Source: Acidobacteriaceae bacterium (lineage in GTDB: Bacteria > Acidobacteriota > Terriglobia > Terriglobales > Acidobacteriaceae). From it: a DNA stretch of 50,225 nt. Location of the stretch: assembly GCA_027307045.1 (NCBI GenBank), contig DAHUXR010000020.1, forward strand, positions 1-50,225, read 5' to 3'. The notes under the pieces were generated by a model. It saw only the letters and a program-made list of their open reading frames with translations, searched no databases and was not told where the DNA came from. The position numbers and the translations under genes were made by a program. Positions within the stretch are counted from its first letter, which is position 1, and each line of letters opens with the position of its first letter. Below are positions 17,305-26,324 of the stretch, piece by piece.

Positions 17305-17742
17305 CTATTTACAGGTGTATTGCAGCACCAAATCCAGAACGCGCCACTCACCGTTCAACTTTGAAAGGTGCATGTAGTCAATCCAGAGGCCGGTCACAAC
17401 TTTTACGCTGGCGGCATCGCGGTAAACGTCCAGGACGTCAATTCTCTGGACCCGATCTGCCATGGGAATTTCCTTGCCGCTTTCCCAGAAGAACACCTTC
17501 CAGCATCGACTGGACAGTGTCTTCGCTGATTTCGGTATGGCCACTCACGGTCAGGGTACGCTTGTGGAAATCAGGGTGTAATACCTTCTGCATTCGCGCG
17601 GAGTCAGAAGTGTAGTAGGCGTCCATATAATTCTGGGCCACCGCGGCAACGGCGGACTTTTCGTTGGAATTGGTGGCGCTGCCCCACGCTAGGGCGGCAC
17701 GCTCAGACCTAGCAGGATGAACAACGCAAGTATTTTGCGCAT
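17305..17742 (-). pseudogene. Frameshifted NTF2-like (lumazine-binding-like) secreted protein
   Basis: Three reading frames join into one recognisable protein. An ATG at 17742 with an AAAGAGGA site encodes the signal start MRKILALFILLGLS, but this frame stops at 17689. A second frame continues as ALAWGSATNSNEK, then YMDAYYTSDSARMQKVLHPDFHKR and SMLEGV. Near 17480-17500 the likeness moves to a third frame reading FFWESGKEIPMADRV, VLDVYRDAASVKVV and WIDYMHLSKLNGEWRVLDLVLQ. The order and motifs match the NTF2-like Lumazine_bd_2 family. Two separate one-base shifts are required, so it is inactive unless they are sequencing errors. It lies 183 nt upstream of tkt on the same strand. Confidence 0.75.
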
Positions 17743-17964
17743 GCATTCCTCTTTCTTGTGAAAGCAGTTTGCGATCACCGATAGATCTGGCCAATGTACG
17801 TCCTTTGCAAGTTATGGCCCACGCCAGAGAAAACGCTATCTGGCTGCTGCTATTCAAGTTAGGTGTTTGACGAATATCGATTGCCGTGCTGAGATGTGTC
17901 GCTTTTGAAATCAATGTGCGGACTCGAACAGTGAGGTGATGATAGGGCAAGGCCGTCTAAATAC

Positions 17965-17990
17965 AAAAGCGCGGCCAGGTAAAGCCGCGC
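17965..17990 (-). terminator. Reverse-strand terminator, likely for the S9 peptidase-DUF5076 transcript
   Basis: A perfect 7-bp GC stem GCGCGGC/GCCGCGC (17969-17975 with 17984-17990, 8-nt loop) is followed on the reverse strand by TTTTGTATTT. Confidence 0.55.
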
Positions 17991-18033
17991 CCTTGTTACT
18001 GAAGAGGCAAATAAGGAGCCACAATCCCAAGTG

Positions 18034-18088
18034 CCGGCGGTGACACCCCCTTGGCAACCACCGCCGGTCCTTAGTTTGTGCTTTTTTC
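18034..18088 (+). terminator. Plus-strand terminator-like hairpin with no upstream gene
   Basis: A perfect 9-bp GC stem CCGGCGGTG/CACCGCCGG (18034-18042 with 18059-18067) is followed by TTAGTTTGTGCTTTTTT. The polarity is plus, but no plus-strand gene precedes it. The 16-nt loop and the 14-nt distance to the main T-run weaken the call. Confidence 0.35.
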
Positions 18089-18200
18089 GTTCATCCTGTC
18101 TGCATAGTGCAAAAAATAGCCAAAGCGTTTCATCGGCTAACGATAGTTTTTATTTTTTTCTGCCCAGACAGGTGGAATAACCATAAGTGCTTTTATTTCT

Positions 18201-18521
18201 TTATCTTCTGCGATGGCCAGGACGCGTATTCTGCATTTGCCCCTTGGCCTTGTCGGTTGGATTGGTCAGTTCCGCAACGAGAAGATCGGTGATCTTGCGC
18301 ATGGTTTCCCCTCGATCAAGCCCCAAAGCCTGCTCATATGCATTGGCAACGTGTCCCGCTAAATCCGCCAGGACAATGCCCCAGGCTTGCGGGTCCTTCC
18401 AAACCAGAGGATTGAGACTCACATGTTGGCCGCCTTTGGCCACCCAGACCCGAATCACCTCAATCGCTTTGGTATCTTCTTCAGCGCCCGGCGGAATTAG
18501 CAATTCATTTTCATTCTTCAT
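18201..18521 (-). CDS. DUF5076 domain protein
   Basis: A 106-aa cytoplasmic protein without signal or membrane segment. The block AIEVIRVWVAKGGQHVSLNPLVWKDPQAWGIVLADLAGHVA (in pieces: IRVWVAKGGQHVSLNP, WKDPQAWGIVLADLA) is the signature I associate with DUF5076, a family of unknown function in which this motif is followed by a helix such as EQALGLDRGETMRKITDLL. It starts 27 nt after the S9 peptidase stop, so the two are probably co-transcribed. No mechanism is known. Confidence 0.8.
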   Translation of the reverse strand: MKNENELLIPPGAEEDTKAIEVIRVWVAKGGQHVSLNPLVWKDPQAWGIVLADLAGHVANAYEQALGLDRGETMRKITDLLVAELTNPTDKAKGQMQNTRPGHRRR

Positions 18522-18548
18522 TTCATTATCCCTCCGTGTTTGAGCCGA

Positions 18549-21080
18549 TTAATGCTGGTTCCCGGTGTTTGCGGTGCTCCTCTGCTCCGCTGCTGGTGGC
18601 GCGTTCTTCACCCATTTATCAAACCACGTAACCATCTCCCAAAGCGTGTGCTCGGTGGATTCGCGGGCGAGGTAACCGTGAGCTTCATATGGAAGCTGGA
18701 CATAGCGGACGATCCCGCCGTTGCCTTTGATGGCCTGATACATCCGCTCACTCTGGATAGGGAAAGTGCCGGAATTATCGTCAGCCATGCCGTGGATCAG
18801 CAGGATGGGGTGCTTGATCTTGTCGGCCTGCATGAAAGGCGAGACCTTTATGTACATCTCCGGGGCTTCCCAGATGGTGCGGCGCTCGCTCTGGAATCCG
18901 AATGGCGTCAGAGTCCGGTTATAAGCTCCGCTGCGTGCGACTCCGGCCCGGAACAGATCAGAATGTGCCAGCAGATTAGCGGTCATGAAAGCGCCATAGC
19001 TGTGGCCGCCCACTCCCACGCGGTTAGGGTCGGTCACGCCCATTTCAACGGCTTTATCGATGGCGGCTTTGGCGCTTGCCACAATCTGCTCAACGTAAGT
19101 GTTATTCATGGTTTCAGGGTCGCCGACGACCGGCATCGTGGCACTGTCCAGCACCGCGTAGCCCTGAGTCAGTAGAAACAAGTGGGAAATGCCAGTGATG
19201 GTGGTGAAACGGTATTGCGAGCCGGAAACCTGACCGGCTGTATCCGCGTCATTGAACTCCAGCGGATAGGCCCACACGATGGTGGGCAAACGCTCTCCTT
19301 CCTTGTGGTTGGCTGGAAGGTAAAGCGTGAACGAGAGCTGGACGCCGTCCGCTCGTTTATACGTCACCAGTTGTTTGGTAATGCCATGGAGCTGTGGCGC
19401 AGGATCTGGAAAGTCCGTGATGGCCTTTTTGTCCGCGCCATTTGCCGTGCGGACAAAATAATTTGGAGGCTCCGTGGGACTCTCATGCCGGGTTAGGAAC
19501 TTTGTGCCATCATCGGCCAGAAGCGCCACCACGGACTCATATTGTCCATCGCCGCATTGAAAGATGCGGTCGGATTTCAAGGTATCCAGATCAAAGCGAT
19601 CAAGGAAAGGGAACTCGCCTTTTTGCGAAGCGCCGTTGCCCGCCAGGAAAATAGCGTTGCCTGACTGGCGCATCACCCTCTTTCCGTTTGGCAGCGTGCG
19701 CATTAATGGCGATCCGGGATCACGGTAACGATCGCGAATGGATCGTTCCCATATCAGTCTGGGCTGTTCGCCGGGCTTCGCAAAGTCAATTAAGAACGTG
19801 CGCAGCCAGCGCCGGTCGCGATTATAGTCACGCACCAGGCCAAGGCCATTTTCAGTCCATTCAATCGGTGGTTCGGAGCGGAAGCCGCCTCCACCACCGC
19901 TTGCCGGAACAAATCGCTGCTCTAGCTTGGCGAGTTCGCGAGGATCGTCAGTAAACGGTGCACTGATCATCATTACTTCATCGCGGAACTGAGCTTTGGC
20001 CTTCGGATCACCGCCATCCAGCGCGTCTGCCCAGATCAGCGTCGCTGGCTGCGTTGGAACCCATTGATAATCCCGCGGGCCAAGCGGAACGCCTTCAATG
20101 GGAACGTGCTCTTCCAGAGGCAGGCTGGCGACTTTGTATTCCACTTTGCCGGTAAGGCTCCATATCTCTACTTCACGCGGGAATTCGCTTCCCGGCAGGA
20201 TGTACGAATAAGGATGTTGAATGCGGCTCACCAGCAAATGCTTGCCGTCCGGCGAAGGCTCCACGCGGGCAAATATCCCGGGCTTGCCGATCGGCGTTGC
20301 TACACCGTTCTTTACCAGCGCAAGCTGCGCCGTAGCGTAATAGTCAAACAAGGCCTCATCATGCGAGTTTTGCAGCAGATCTTCAAAAGTCCGAACGGGG
20401 CCGCGCTTGCCATCACTTTCCTGAATAATCGGGCCGTCGGGTGATTTTGGTGCCGCCGGAGGATTGCCACGTGCAGCCGGGACCGTCTGGACCAGCAGGG
20501 TTTTGCCATCGGGCATCCATTGCAGCGCCTCGCCCATGACCGCGCTCAGCCTGATTTTTGGAACTGCGCTGGCCGTATACGTTCCAATCTGGCCGATCCA
20601 CAGTTCAATGCCACTGGCTGTGGTGTTGGTGAAGGCAAAATGCTGGCTATCCTGCGACCATTCCGGCGGGCTCAGATACGCGTCGCGTGGAACTGTAACC
20701 GCAGCGCGCTCATTTCCAGCAGTGTAATAAAGATGCAACGCGATGAATCGCGGTGGATGGTGCCGGCCATTTGTTGCCGGGTTGATGCGCAATCCGGCAA
20801 GACGAAGCATGGGTTGCGCGAGGTCTGAAACTGGCGGGTAGGGCAGACGATCAGCCGTGAGCAACCATTTTCCATTCGGGCTTAGCTGCGCCAGCGGCGT
20901 TGGCCGCGCGTTCAGAATGTCAGAGATTGGCGGCGGCGCTTTCTGGTAGCCATGGAGCACCGGCTGCTCTTCGTGAGGCGATTGCTGGGCATTTGCCGCC
21001 TGCCAGAAAGGAAGACCAACAACAAGAACTACTAATGAAGATATTAAGTGACGTGCCTGCTTGCTCATTTGTCTTTTCAT
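18549..21080 (-). CDS. S9 family peptidase (prolyl-oligopeptidase fold), exported
   Basis: An 843-aa serine peptidase with an N-terminal signal region (hydrophobic LISSLVVLVVGLPFWQAANA). The central part has beta-propeller-like repeats (YLSPPEWSQDSQHFAFT, WTENGLGLVRDYNRD). The C-terminal alpha/beta hydrolase domain carries the triad by position: Ser694 in GVGGHSYGAFM, Asp767 in HGMADDNSGTFP and His801 in YEAHGYLAR. The sequence around the triad resembles the glutamyl-endopeptidase-like branch of S9 rather than classical prolyl oligopeptidase. It would degrade peptides in the periplasm. The DUF5076 gene follows closely; a weak purine-rich site precedes the ATG, and MSKQ five codons in is an alternative start. 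Confidence 0.9.
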   Translation of the reverse strand: MKRQMSKQARHLISSLVVLVVGLPFWQAANAQQSPHEEQPVLHGYQKAPPPISDILNARPTPLAQLSPNGKWLLTADRLPYPPVSDLAQPMLRLAGLRINPATNGRHHPPRFIALHLYYTAGNERAAVTVPRDAYLSPPEWSQDSQHFAFTNTTASGIELWIGQIGTYTASAVPKIRLSAVMGEALQWMPDGKTLLVQTVPAARGNPPAAPKSPDGPIIQESDGKRGPVRTFEDLLQNSHDEALFDYYATAQLALVKNGVATPIGKPGIFARVEPSPDGKHLLVSRIQHPYSYILPGSEFPREVEIWSLTGKVEYKVASLPLEEHVPIEGVPLGPRDYQWVPTQPATLIWADALDGGDPKAKAQFRDEVMMISAPFTDDPRELAKLEQRFVPASGGGGGFRSEPPIEWTENGLGLVRDYNRDRRWLRTFLIDFAKPGEQPRLIWERSIRDRYRDPGSPLMRTLPNGKRVMRQSGNAIFLAGNGASQKGEFPFLDRFDLDTLKSDRIFQCGDGQYESVVALLADDGTKFLTRHESPTEPPNYFVRTANGADKKAITDFPDPAPQLHGITKQLVTYKRADGVQLSFTLYLPANHKEGERLPTIVWAYPLEFNDADTAGQVSGSQYRFTTITGISHLFLLTQGYAVLDSATMPVVGDPETMNNTYVEQIVASAKAAIDKAVEMGVTDPNRVGVGGHSYGAFMTANLLAHSDLFRAGVARSGAYNRTLTPFGFQSERRTIWEAPEMYIKVSPFMQADKIKHPILLIHGMADDNSGTFPIQSERMYQAIKGNGGIVRYVQLPYEAHGYLARESTEHTLWEMVTWFDKWVKNAPPAAEQRSTANTGNQH

Positions 21081-21181
21081 GACCCCGCTTTGCCTCGGCT
21101 TTTAAGAACGAATGAGTCTATTCCAAAATTCGAAGATGTTTGAAGAAATCTATCTGGTATGAATGTTCGTTGATCTATGGT

Positions 21182-21805
21182 CTATGGGCCGGAAGCGTGA
21201 CGTTGCGACTGGACGCCTACTAGTACGATGGAAGCGGCAAGTGCCGCGGTCTTTTCGTCTTTGGTCCACGGCGCACCGAGAGTCCGTCCCATTCCATCGA
21301 TTCTGTTGCGGACCTCAGTTGCGGCGTTCCCGAAGGCTTTCAGCGCATAGTCGTCGAGATCCCGTGCGCGGATTCTGGTAAGCGGAATTTTCAGGTGCTC
21401 AAAAGCGCTACTGAAAGATTGCCGAAAGAATTCACCTTCAGCTGTATGAATCAATGGGTGAGAAGCCAGTATGTCTGCAAGAGCAGGCAGGGGCCGTCCC
21501 GAACTCAGCAGCAGGGCTGACGCGACCAGCACAAAACCCCGATCGCTAAGCTCAGAGGCGACGCGGGTAAGCGCTTCAACGGCCAGCCGCCGCGACTCGG
21601 CGGCGCATCTGTACAAATGCGCTTCGGCGGCATGAATTTCCTTGGATTGAATGTAGTGATAGGGCTGTGCCGCACCCGTGGCTTTGGAATCGATGATAAC
21701 CAGTCTGCGACGATCCAGGACTTCGTCCGCGCCCCCCTGACCTGTGACGGTTACCACAGCTCCCCAGCCGGAATGGACGCTGACGCCGATTGCCGCTGAC
21801 TTCAA
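21182..21805 (-). CDS. Conserved-looking protein of unknown function next to TonB receptor
   Basis: A 207-aa soluble protein without signal peptide. The N-terminus reads AAIGVSVHSGWGAVVTVTG, a short strand-rich start; a basic RRRLVIIDS follows. The middle is helical (AAEAHLYRCAAESRRLAVEALTRV) and there is a motif ASHPLIHTAEGEFFR. The C-terminus is helical and Ala-rich. I do not recognise a family with certainty; similar hypothetical proteins occur in soil bacteria, from memory. It starts 26 nt after the TonB-dependent receptor stop on the same strand, suggesting co-transcription, although a cytoplasmic partner for an outer-membrane receptor is not obvious. Confidence 0.65.
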   Translation of the reverse strand: MKSAAIGVSVHSGWGAVVTVTGQGGADEVLDRRRLVIIDSKATGAAQPYHYIQSKEIHAAEAHLYRCAAESRRLAVEALTRVASELSDRGFVLVASALLLSSGRPLPALADILASHPLIHTAEGEFFRQSFSSAFEHLKIPLTRIRARDLDDYALKAFGNAATEVRNRIDGMGRTLGAPWTKDEKTAALAASIVLVGVQSQRHASGP

Positions 21806-21831
21806 CTTAGATCCTCTTCCTAGATTTCCTG

Positions 21832-24800
21832 CTAAAAACTCAGCCGCAATGCCAGTTGCATTTGCCGTGGATTAAAAACGGCGCGCGGCGTGCCATAACC
21901 TGGGTTGGGCGAACCTTCCAGAAAGCTCTGCGTGGCCGAACATCCTTGCGCAGTCGGATTGAATGGGCAGAAATCGGCGGCGCCGTAAACGGTATTAAAA
22001 TATTTCACATTCACCGTGTTGAAAATGTTGAAAGCCTCGGCAATGGTTTCTACGCTGAGACGCTCGCGTGGTTTAAAGATACGTGAAAGCCGCAGGTCAA
22101 TCGTCTGGTAGCTGTCTCCCTTGAAGGTGTTACGCGGCTCAATGCCCACGCGATCATTGTTGCCAAAGATATCCCCATTCGCGTCGAATCCGGCAAGCTT
22201 TGTGAAATAGTCTGGCGATTGCAGCGTCAAAATAGTCCCAACGCGGAAGTTGTTTAGCAGCTTATTGAGATGTGCGGGACCGTCAATAATGGCATTGAGC
22301 ACCAGACGCTGAGGTATGTCGTCGGCTGAAAGGGCGCGTTCGGCCCTGAGATTCTGGCTGTCCTGCGGGATGAGGACGAAGCTTGGATTGGGGCCATCGT
22401 CAATTCCCTTGGACCATGTGTAGCTTGCGCCGGCGCTAAAGTGATGGCTCAAGCGCTTGTTGAAGTTGATGAGCAATCCATTCCACTCAGAGTTCCAGCG
22501 GGATGCAGCTTCAAAGTAAACGGCATAGAGAGTCGGAAAGCCAGGACCGGCGCTCCGGGAGCCGGGAATACCGGGCGCGGCGAAATAAGTATTCTTTGAA
22601 CCCGACTGTCCCTGCGAGTTGTGCACAACTGCTTGTCCGGAGGGGTCAGGTTGATTGACGTTGAAAAAGCTCCCCAGGTGAACGCCCTTGGAGCGCAGAA
22701 AGCTGATGTCGAGCGCTGAATCGGTGGTCGGTTGAAACGCCAGTCCCAGGCTCATCTGGATGCCATAGGGCGGTTTGTAATCATTTACAAAGCGCGCAAT
22801 CACCGCGTCGCCAAAGAAACCGCAACCGGAGACTGTCCCTCCGGGGCAGAAGCCCAGCGGAGCAGCGTCAGGATATGTGCCACCCAGCAAAGAAGACATT
22901 GCGATGCTGGTGATGTTTGGTGCGCTGGCAAACGCAAAGAGCCGCGTGGTTGCGTTTTGCGAATCTTCATTCGTGCCGGGGAATGGCCCGGCGGTGCCCC
23001 CGCAGGACGGCTGCTGGCAGGCCAAAAGCGGGACGGCAATGGTTCCGTGATAAATACCCGCGCCGCCGCGCACAATAATGTTGTACTTGGTGCCGAAGCC
23101 ATATGAGAAGCCGCCGCGAGGATCAAATTCAAGGCCGGGACTCTTCAGGAACTGCGACGGGAAAGTCTCAAATTGGTAGCGGAGGCCAAGGTTCAGAGAC
23201 AGACGGTCACTGGGACGCCACTGGTCTTGAAGATAAAGCCCGCCATAGTTATGGGGAATCTCTCCTTGCGCCTGCTGCCGGACTGCATTCGGGATGCGCT
23301 GTCCCGCAAACACGGAAGGGTTGAAAGTTGGCTCGGTAAAATTGGGAGCCTGGAATCGCTCAAAGAAAAGCACCTGCGGCGCGCCGGCCTGCAAACTGAA
23401 TGGACATTGAATAGTGAAGAGGCAGCCGAAGTCGGCTTCAAAAGGGTAGAACAGCGGAAATGATTCCGTGGTGTTCACATGACTGAAGTCCCCGCCAAAG
23501 CCGAAGGAATGCTTGCCCTTCTGCCACGTGGCGTTATCCCCAATCTCTTCACGGCTTTCCGCGTAGTAATCAGGATTGCCGCGATTGACGCCCATGGTGA
23601 ATGTGTTGAGCACTTCCAGGTGCGGCTGAGTGGTATCAGTCGGGAAATTGAAAGTGCGATGAGCGTATTGCCCGCGTACTTCGTTCACAAAATTGGCGGA
23701 AACAACCGAACTGAGACTGCCAACCAGCGATTGATCGCGCAGGAAATTGTCTTTGAAACCTGAAGGGAGGTCGGAGCCGTCATTGAGCGGAGAGACATTG
23801 GTCAGACGCCCGTCATTGAAGAAGTAACGGAGAAAGCCGTACTCGTGGTCAGTGAACGAGTGGTCTAGCTTGAGAAGAAGGTTGTCATAATTGCTCACGC
23901 GGTTGACATTGAGTTGCTCAGGCGCCAGTCCGAATGCTGTTTTGAACTGGTTGATGCTGGCGATATTTTGCAGGATCACAGAGTTGTAATATGGATTCTC
24001 AGAGCGGCGCTGCCCTTCATAATTGCCAAAGTAAAACGTTCGGTCTTTTTTGATGGGACCGCCCAGGGTAAAACCAAACTGATTTTGCTGCAGCTTGTTC
24101 AGACCGGGAGCGGCCAGAGTACTTTTGGCATCCATCGCGTCGTTGCGGAAATACTCGTAGACGCTGCCGTGCAGATCGTTGGTGCCGCTCTTGGTCACGA
24201 TATTGACGATGCCGCCCACGGCTCGTCCTGCTTCCACGCTGTAAGTATTGTTGATGACCACGAATTCGCGCACCGCCTCAGCTGACGGCGTGGTTTTCTG
24301 CACGCCGGAAGCCGTGGAAATGTTGTCTGCTCCATCAATGGCGATAAAGTTGTAGTGAATATTTTGTCCAGCGAAGGAGAGCTTCGTGACCGGCTCGATG
24401 ATTACATCTGTGCTGCCGGAAGTTGTATCACCGATGGTAACGCCGGGCGCCAGAAGTGCGAAGTCAATGAACTGACGCCCGTTAACAGGAAGGTTGTCAA
24501 TCTTTACCTCGCCAATGACGGAGTCGGTGGACGTACGCGCAGTTTCAACCAGAGGAGCTTCCGTGGTGACGGTTACATTTTGTTCCACTTGTCCTGGCGA
24601 GAGCGCAAAGTCTACGCTGGCCATTGCTCCAATAGTAAGTTGCAGCGTGCGCATTTCCGCCTGAAAGCCCTTTGCCGTCACCGTCACTTTATATGTTCCC
24701 ACGGGAACCAGAGTGAGCTGGCATTCGCCGCTTGAGTCCGTGGTGGCGGAGCGAGACCAGCCAGTCTCTACATTTGCCAGGGTCACAGTGGCGTTAGGCA

Positions 24801-24924
24801 AGACCGCTCCCGTCTTGTCTGAAACGCGTCCGTGGAGGGAGCCTGTAATGGTTTGCGAATTGCCGGTCGATGCAAATAGCACAAGGGAAAGGCAGATGAA
24901 AGCAGCCGAAAAGCCAGATCGCAC
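21832..24924 (-). CDS. Oar-like TonB-dependent receptor with carboxypeptidase-regulatory domain
   Basis: An outer-membrane receptor of about 1030 aa, the type strongly expanded in Acidobacteriota. I chose the GTG at 24924 because a GGAGG site sits exactly 5 nt before it and the product then begins with a clean signal peptide (RSGFSAAFICLSLVLFASTGNSQ, given as landmark). The carboxypeptidase-regulatory fold follows (GRVSDKTGAVLPNATVTL to TVTAKGFQAEM), then a plug domain (NLPVNGRQFIDFALLAPGV, AGRAVGGIVNIVTKSGTN), then the beta-barrel with alternating aromatic strands, ending LALRLSF with the C-terminal Phe typical of outer-membrane proteins. Substrate unknown; polysaccharide or peptide fragments are usual guesses. 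The unknown 207-aa gene follows within 26 nt. Confidence 0.93.
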   Translation of the reverse strand: MRSGFSAAFICLSLVLFASTGNSQTITGSLHGRVSDKTGAVLPNATVTLANVETGWSRSATTDSSGECQLTLVPVGTYKVTVTAKGFQAEMRTLQLTIGAMASVDFALSPGQVEQNVTVTTEAPLVETARTSTDSVIGEVKIDNLPVNGRQFIDFALLAPGVTIGDTTSGSTDVIIEPVTKLSFAGQNIHYNFIAIDGADNISTASGVQKTTPSAEAVREFVVINNTYSVEAGRAVGGIVNIVTKSGTNDLHGSVYEYFRNDAMDAKSTLAAPGLNKLQQNQFGFTLGGPIKKDRTFYFGNYEGQRRSENPYYNSVILQNIASINQFKTAFGLAPEQLNVNRVSNYDNLLLKLDHSFTDHEYGFLRYFFNDGRLTNVSPLNDGSDLPSGFKDNFLRDQSLVGSLSSVVSANFVNEVRGQYAHRTFNFPTDTTQPHLEVLNTFTMGVNRGNPDYYAESREEIGDNATWQKGKHSFGFGGDFSHVNTTESFPLFYPFEADFGCLFTIQCPFSLQAGAPQVLFFERFQAPNFTEPTFNPSVFAGQRIPNAVRQQAQGEIPHNYGGLYLQDQWRPSDRLSLNLGLRYQFETFPSQFLKSPGLEFDPRGGFSYGFGTKYNIIVRGGAGIYHGTIAVPLLACQQPSCGGTAGPFPGTNEDSQNATTRLFAFASAPNITSIAMSSLLGGTYPDAAPLGFCPGGTVSGCGFFGDAVIARFVNDYKPPYGIQMSLGLAFQPTTDSALDISFLRSKGVHLGSFFNVNQPDPSGQAVVHNSQGQSGSKNTYFAAPGIPGSRSAGPGFPTLYAVYFEAASRWNSEWNGLLINFNKRLSHHFSAGASYTWSKGIDDGPNPSFVLIPQDSQNLRAERALSADDIPQRLVLNAIIDGPAHLNKLLNNFRVGTILTLQSPDYFTKLAGFDANGDIFGNNDRVGIEPRNTFKGDSYQTIDLRLSRIFKPRERLSVETIAEAFNIFNTVNVKYFNTVYGAADFCPFNPTAQGCSATQSFLEGSPNPGYGTPRAVFNPRQMQLALRLSF

Positions 24925-24929
24925 AACAA

Positions 24930-24934
24930 CCTCC
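24930..24934 (-). promoter_or_regulatory. Ribosome binding site deciding the receptor start
   Basis: GGAGG, 5 nt upstream of the GTG at 24924. The longer frame, starting at 24963, has no such site and would place charged residues before the signal sequence. Confidence 0.7.
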
Positions 24935-25159
24935 GCGACAAGTGCAGAATAAGAGAGGCGCATAACGTAGTAACTAAAGACCTATTTGTCAATTAGAAAA
25001 ATGAGGAAGTCCTTAGGTTTTTCCGGCTCCTGGGAACCAAATGGACCATTGCAACCCGACCCGCCGGAAATCCCTAACCCAGTTACCGAGGTCACTAACG
25101 GCCAAACCGGAAGTTGTACTACTCTACAAAAACAAGGTACATGACCTTCCGGAGTAGAA

Positions 25160-25549
25160 ATGACGGACGCAGTAATAAAAGAATCAGCAATCAAGGAAGC
25201 CAATCAGGCTTTCACCAGACAAGTAACAAACCAAGTCGCCCGCATTACAGGCGAACTCAACCGGCTGGAGCAATTATTGAGCGCCGGGATGGTGGATCGC
25301 CGCGTTTTGAGCGAATTTCGCTATGCCGTGGATAGTGCCCGCAAGACCGGCTGGCAGGTGGAGAAGTGGCTGGATGGCGATGGCCGCGAGCTTTCCACCA
25401 TGATCACAGAAGAGCGCATTCACTGCATTACGCGGATGAGCAATCAGCTGGCAGCCGAGTTGGAAGTCGAGGCGAAGCAGTTTGCCGGGCTGGAAGCACT
25501 GAAAGGTGCGATACGCAAACTCGACAGTGCATTGGCAGCGCAGGCCTAA
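25160..25549 (+). CDS. Small all-helical protein of unknown function
   Basis: A 129-aa soluble protein, mostly charged amphipathic helices (RITGELNRLEQLLSAG, EVEAKQFAGLEALKGAIRKLDSALAAQ), so it is probably a coiled coil or helical bundle. The ATG is preceded by CCGGAG at good spacing. It is divergent from the TonB receptor across about 235 bp and 47 nt upstream of another small gene on the same strand. I do not recognise the family; the motif VRDVLSEFRYAV-type (here RRVLSEFRYAVDSARKTGWQ) suggests a conserved protein from soil bacteria, but that is memory only. Confidence 0.7.
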   Translation: MTDAVIKESAIKEANQAFTRQVTNQVARITGELNRLEQLLSAGMVDRRVLSEFRYAVDSARKTGWQVEKWLDGDGRELSTMITEERIHCITRMSNQLAAELEVEAKQFAGLEALKGAIRKLDSALAAQA

Positions 25550-25596
25550 CGAATTCCGCGGCGAGCGATTCAGGCTGATAAGATGTTCCTCAGCCT

Positions 25597-26133
25597 ATGA
25601 AAACGATTGTCCTCGCAATCCTTAGTGTAATGCTGATTGGCGCGCCGCTGGCGCAGAAGAGCCTGGCGCAGAAGCGCGCGCAAAAACAACCGACAACGCA
25701 GTGGCGCCCCTATATATTCCCAGACGATGGATTCGCCGTTACACTGCCTGCCCAGGTCACGCCCCGGAACGATGGTGGCGACCGGCACATCCATGTTTAC
25801 ACGGTGCGTCTGGAAGGCGGAACAATCTTTAATTTACGCGCGGTCCACCGGTTGATGGATTGCGAAACAACCTTGGCAGATCTGTGGGACAAAGCAGACA
25901 GCAACAAAGATCCGAAGGAACCGGTGATTCGGGGAACACTCAAGCAAGTGGAACTTTCCGGCTTACGTGGGCTGGAGTATGAAACCGGCTCATCCGATGA
26001 GCGCAGCCTGCATCGCTTCCATTGCGGCGACAAAATCTTTTACATCTTCAGCGCCGGATACAAGGGAAAGCGCCCGGCAGATGTGAACCGGATCATCAAT
26101 TCGTTCCAGGTGGTAAATCCAGCGCACCAGTAG
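25597..26133 (+). CDS. Secreted protein of unknown function
   Basis: A 178-aa exported protein. The signal peptide is MKTIVLAILSVMLIGAPLAQK with cleavage likely near SLAQ. The mature domain is strand-rich with the order WRPYIFPDDGFAVTLPAQV, HIHVYTVRLEGG, LRGLEYETGS, and a final FYIFSAGYKGKRPADVNRIINSFQV. The layout 'feature the fold, then small amphipathic C-terminal helix with INSFQV' resembles PsbP/DUF1795-like domains, in which a final 'SF' segment is common; this is only a resemblance. Two cysteines (CETTL and HCGD) could pair in the periplasm. Confidence 0.65.
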   Translation: MKTIVLAILSVMLIGAPLAQKSLAQKRAQKQPTTQWRPYIFPDDGFAVTLPAQVTPRNDGGDRHIHVYTVRLEGGTIFNLRAVHRLMDCETTLADLWDKADSNKDPKEPVIRGTLKQVELSGLRGLEYETGSSDERSLHRFHCGDKIFYIFSAGYKGKRPADVNRIINSFQVVNPAHQ

Positions 26134-26324
26134 GACTCAGCATTCAGGCAAGGCACTTCGCCGCAGATTGCGCTGAAGGACGCAGATCAAAAACTAGGCC
26201 GGCCCTGGACGCGCATCAATGCGAAATACGCGAATGATATTTCAGGTTTTAATTCGTGTTCGTGGCGAAATTCACGGCTACCGGTCGTTAACCTGCGATC
26301 ATCTGCGGGATCAGCGGCGAGACA
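26134..26324. repeat. Dispersed-repeat-like intergenic text
   Basis: Contains GAAGGACGCAGATCAAAAAC, TTCGTGTTCGTGGCGAAATT and ATCATCTGCGGGATCAGCGG. Such phrases recur between genes in many Acidobacteriota and Verrucomicrobiota genomes as I recall them. No gene is supported here. Confidence 0.35.

Larger units (their letters stand above)
17743..18200. other. Intergenic region with two strong hairpins
   Basis: About 460 bp without a supported gene. It contains a reverse-strand terminator (17965-17990) and a separate plus-strand hairpin with a T-tract (18034-18088), listed separately. Nothing else stands out. Confidence 0.5.
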
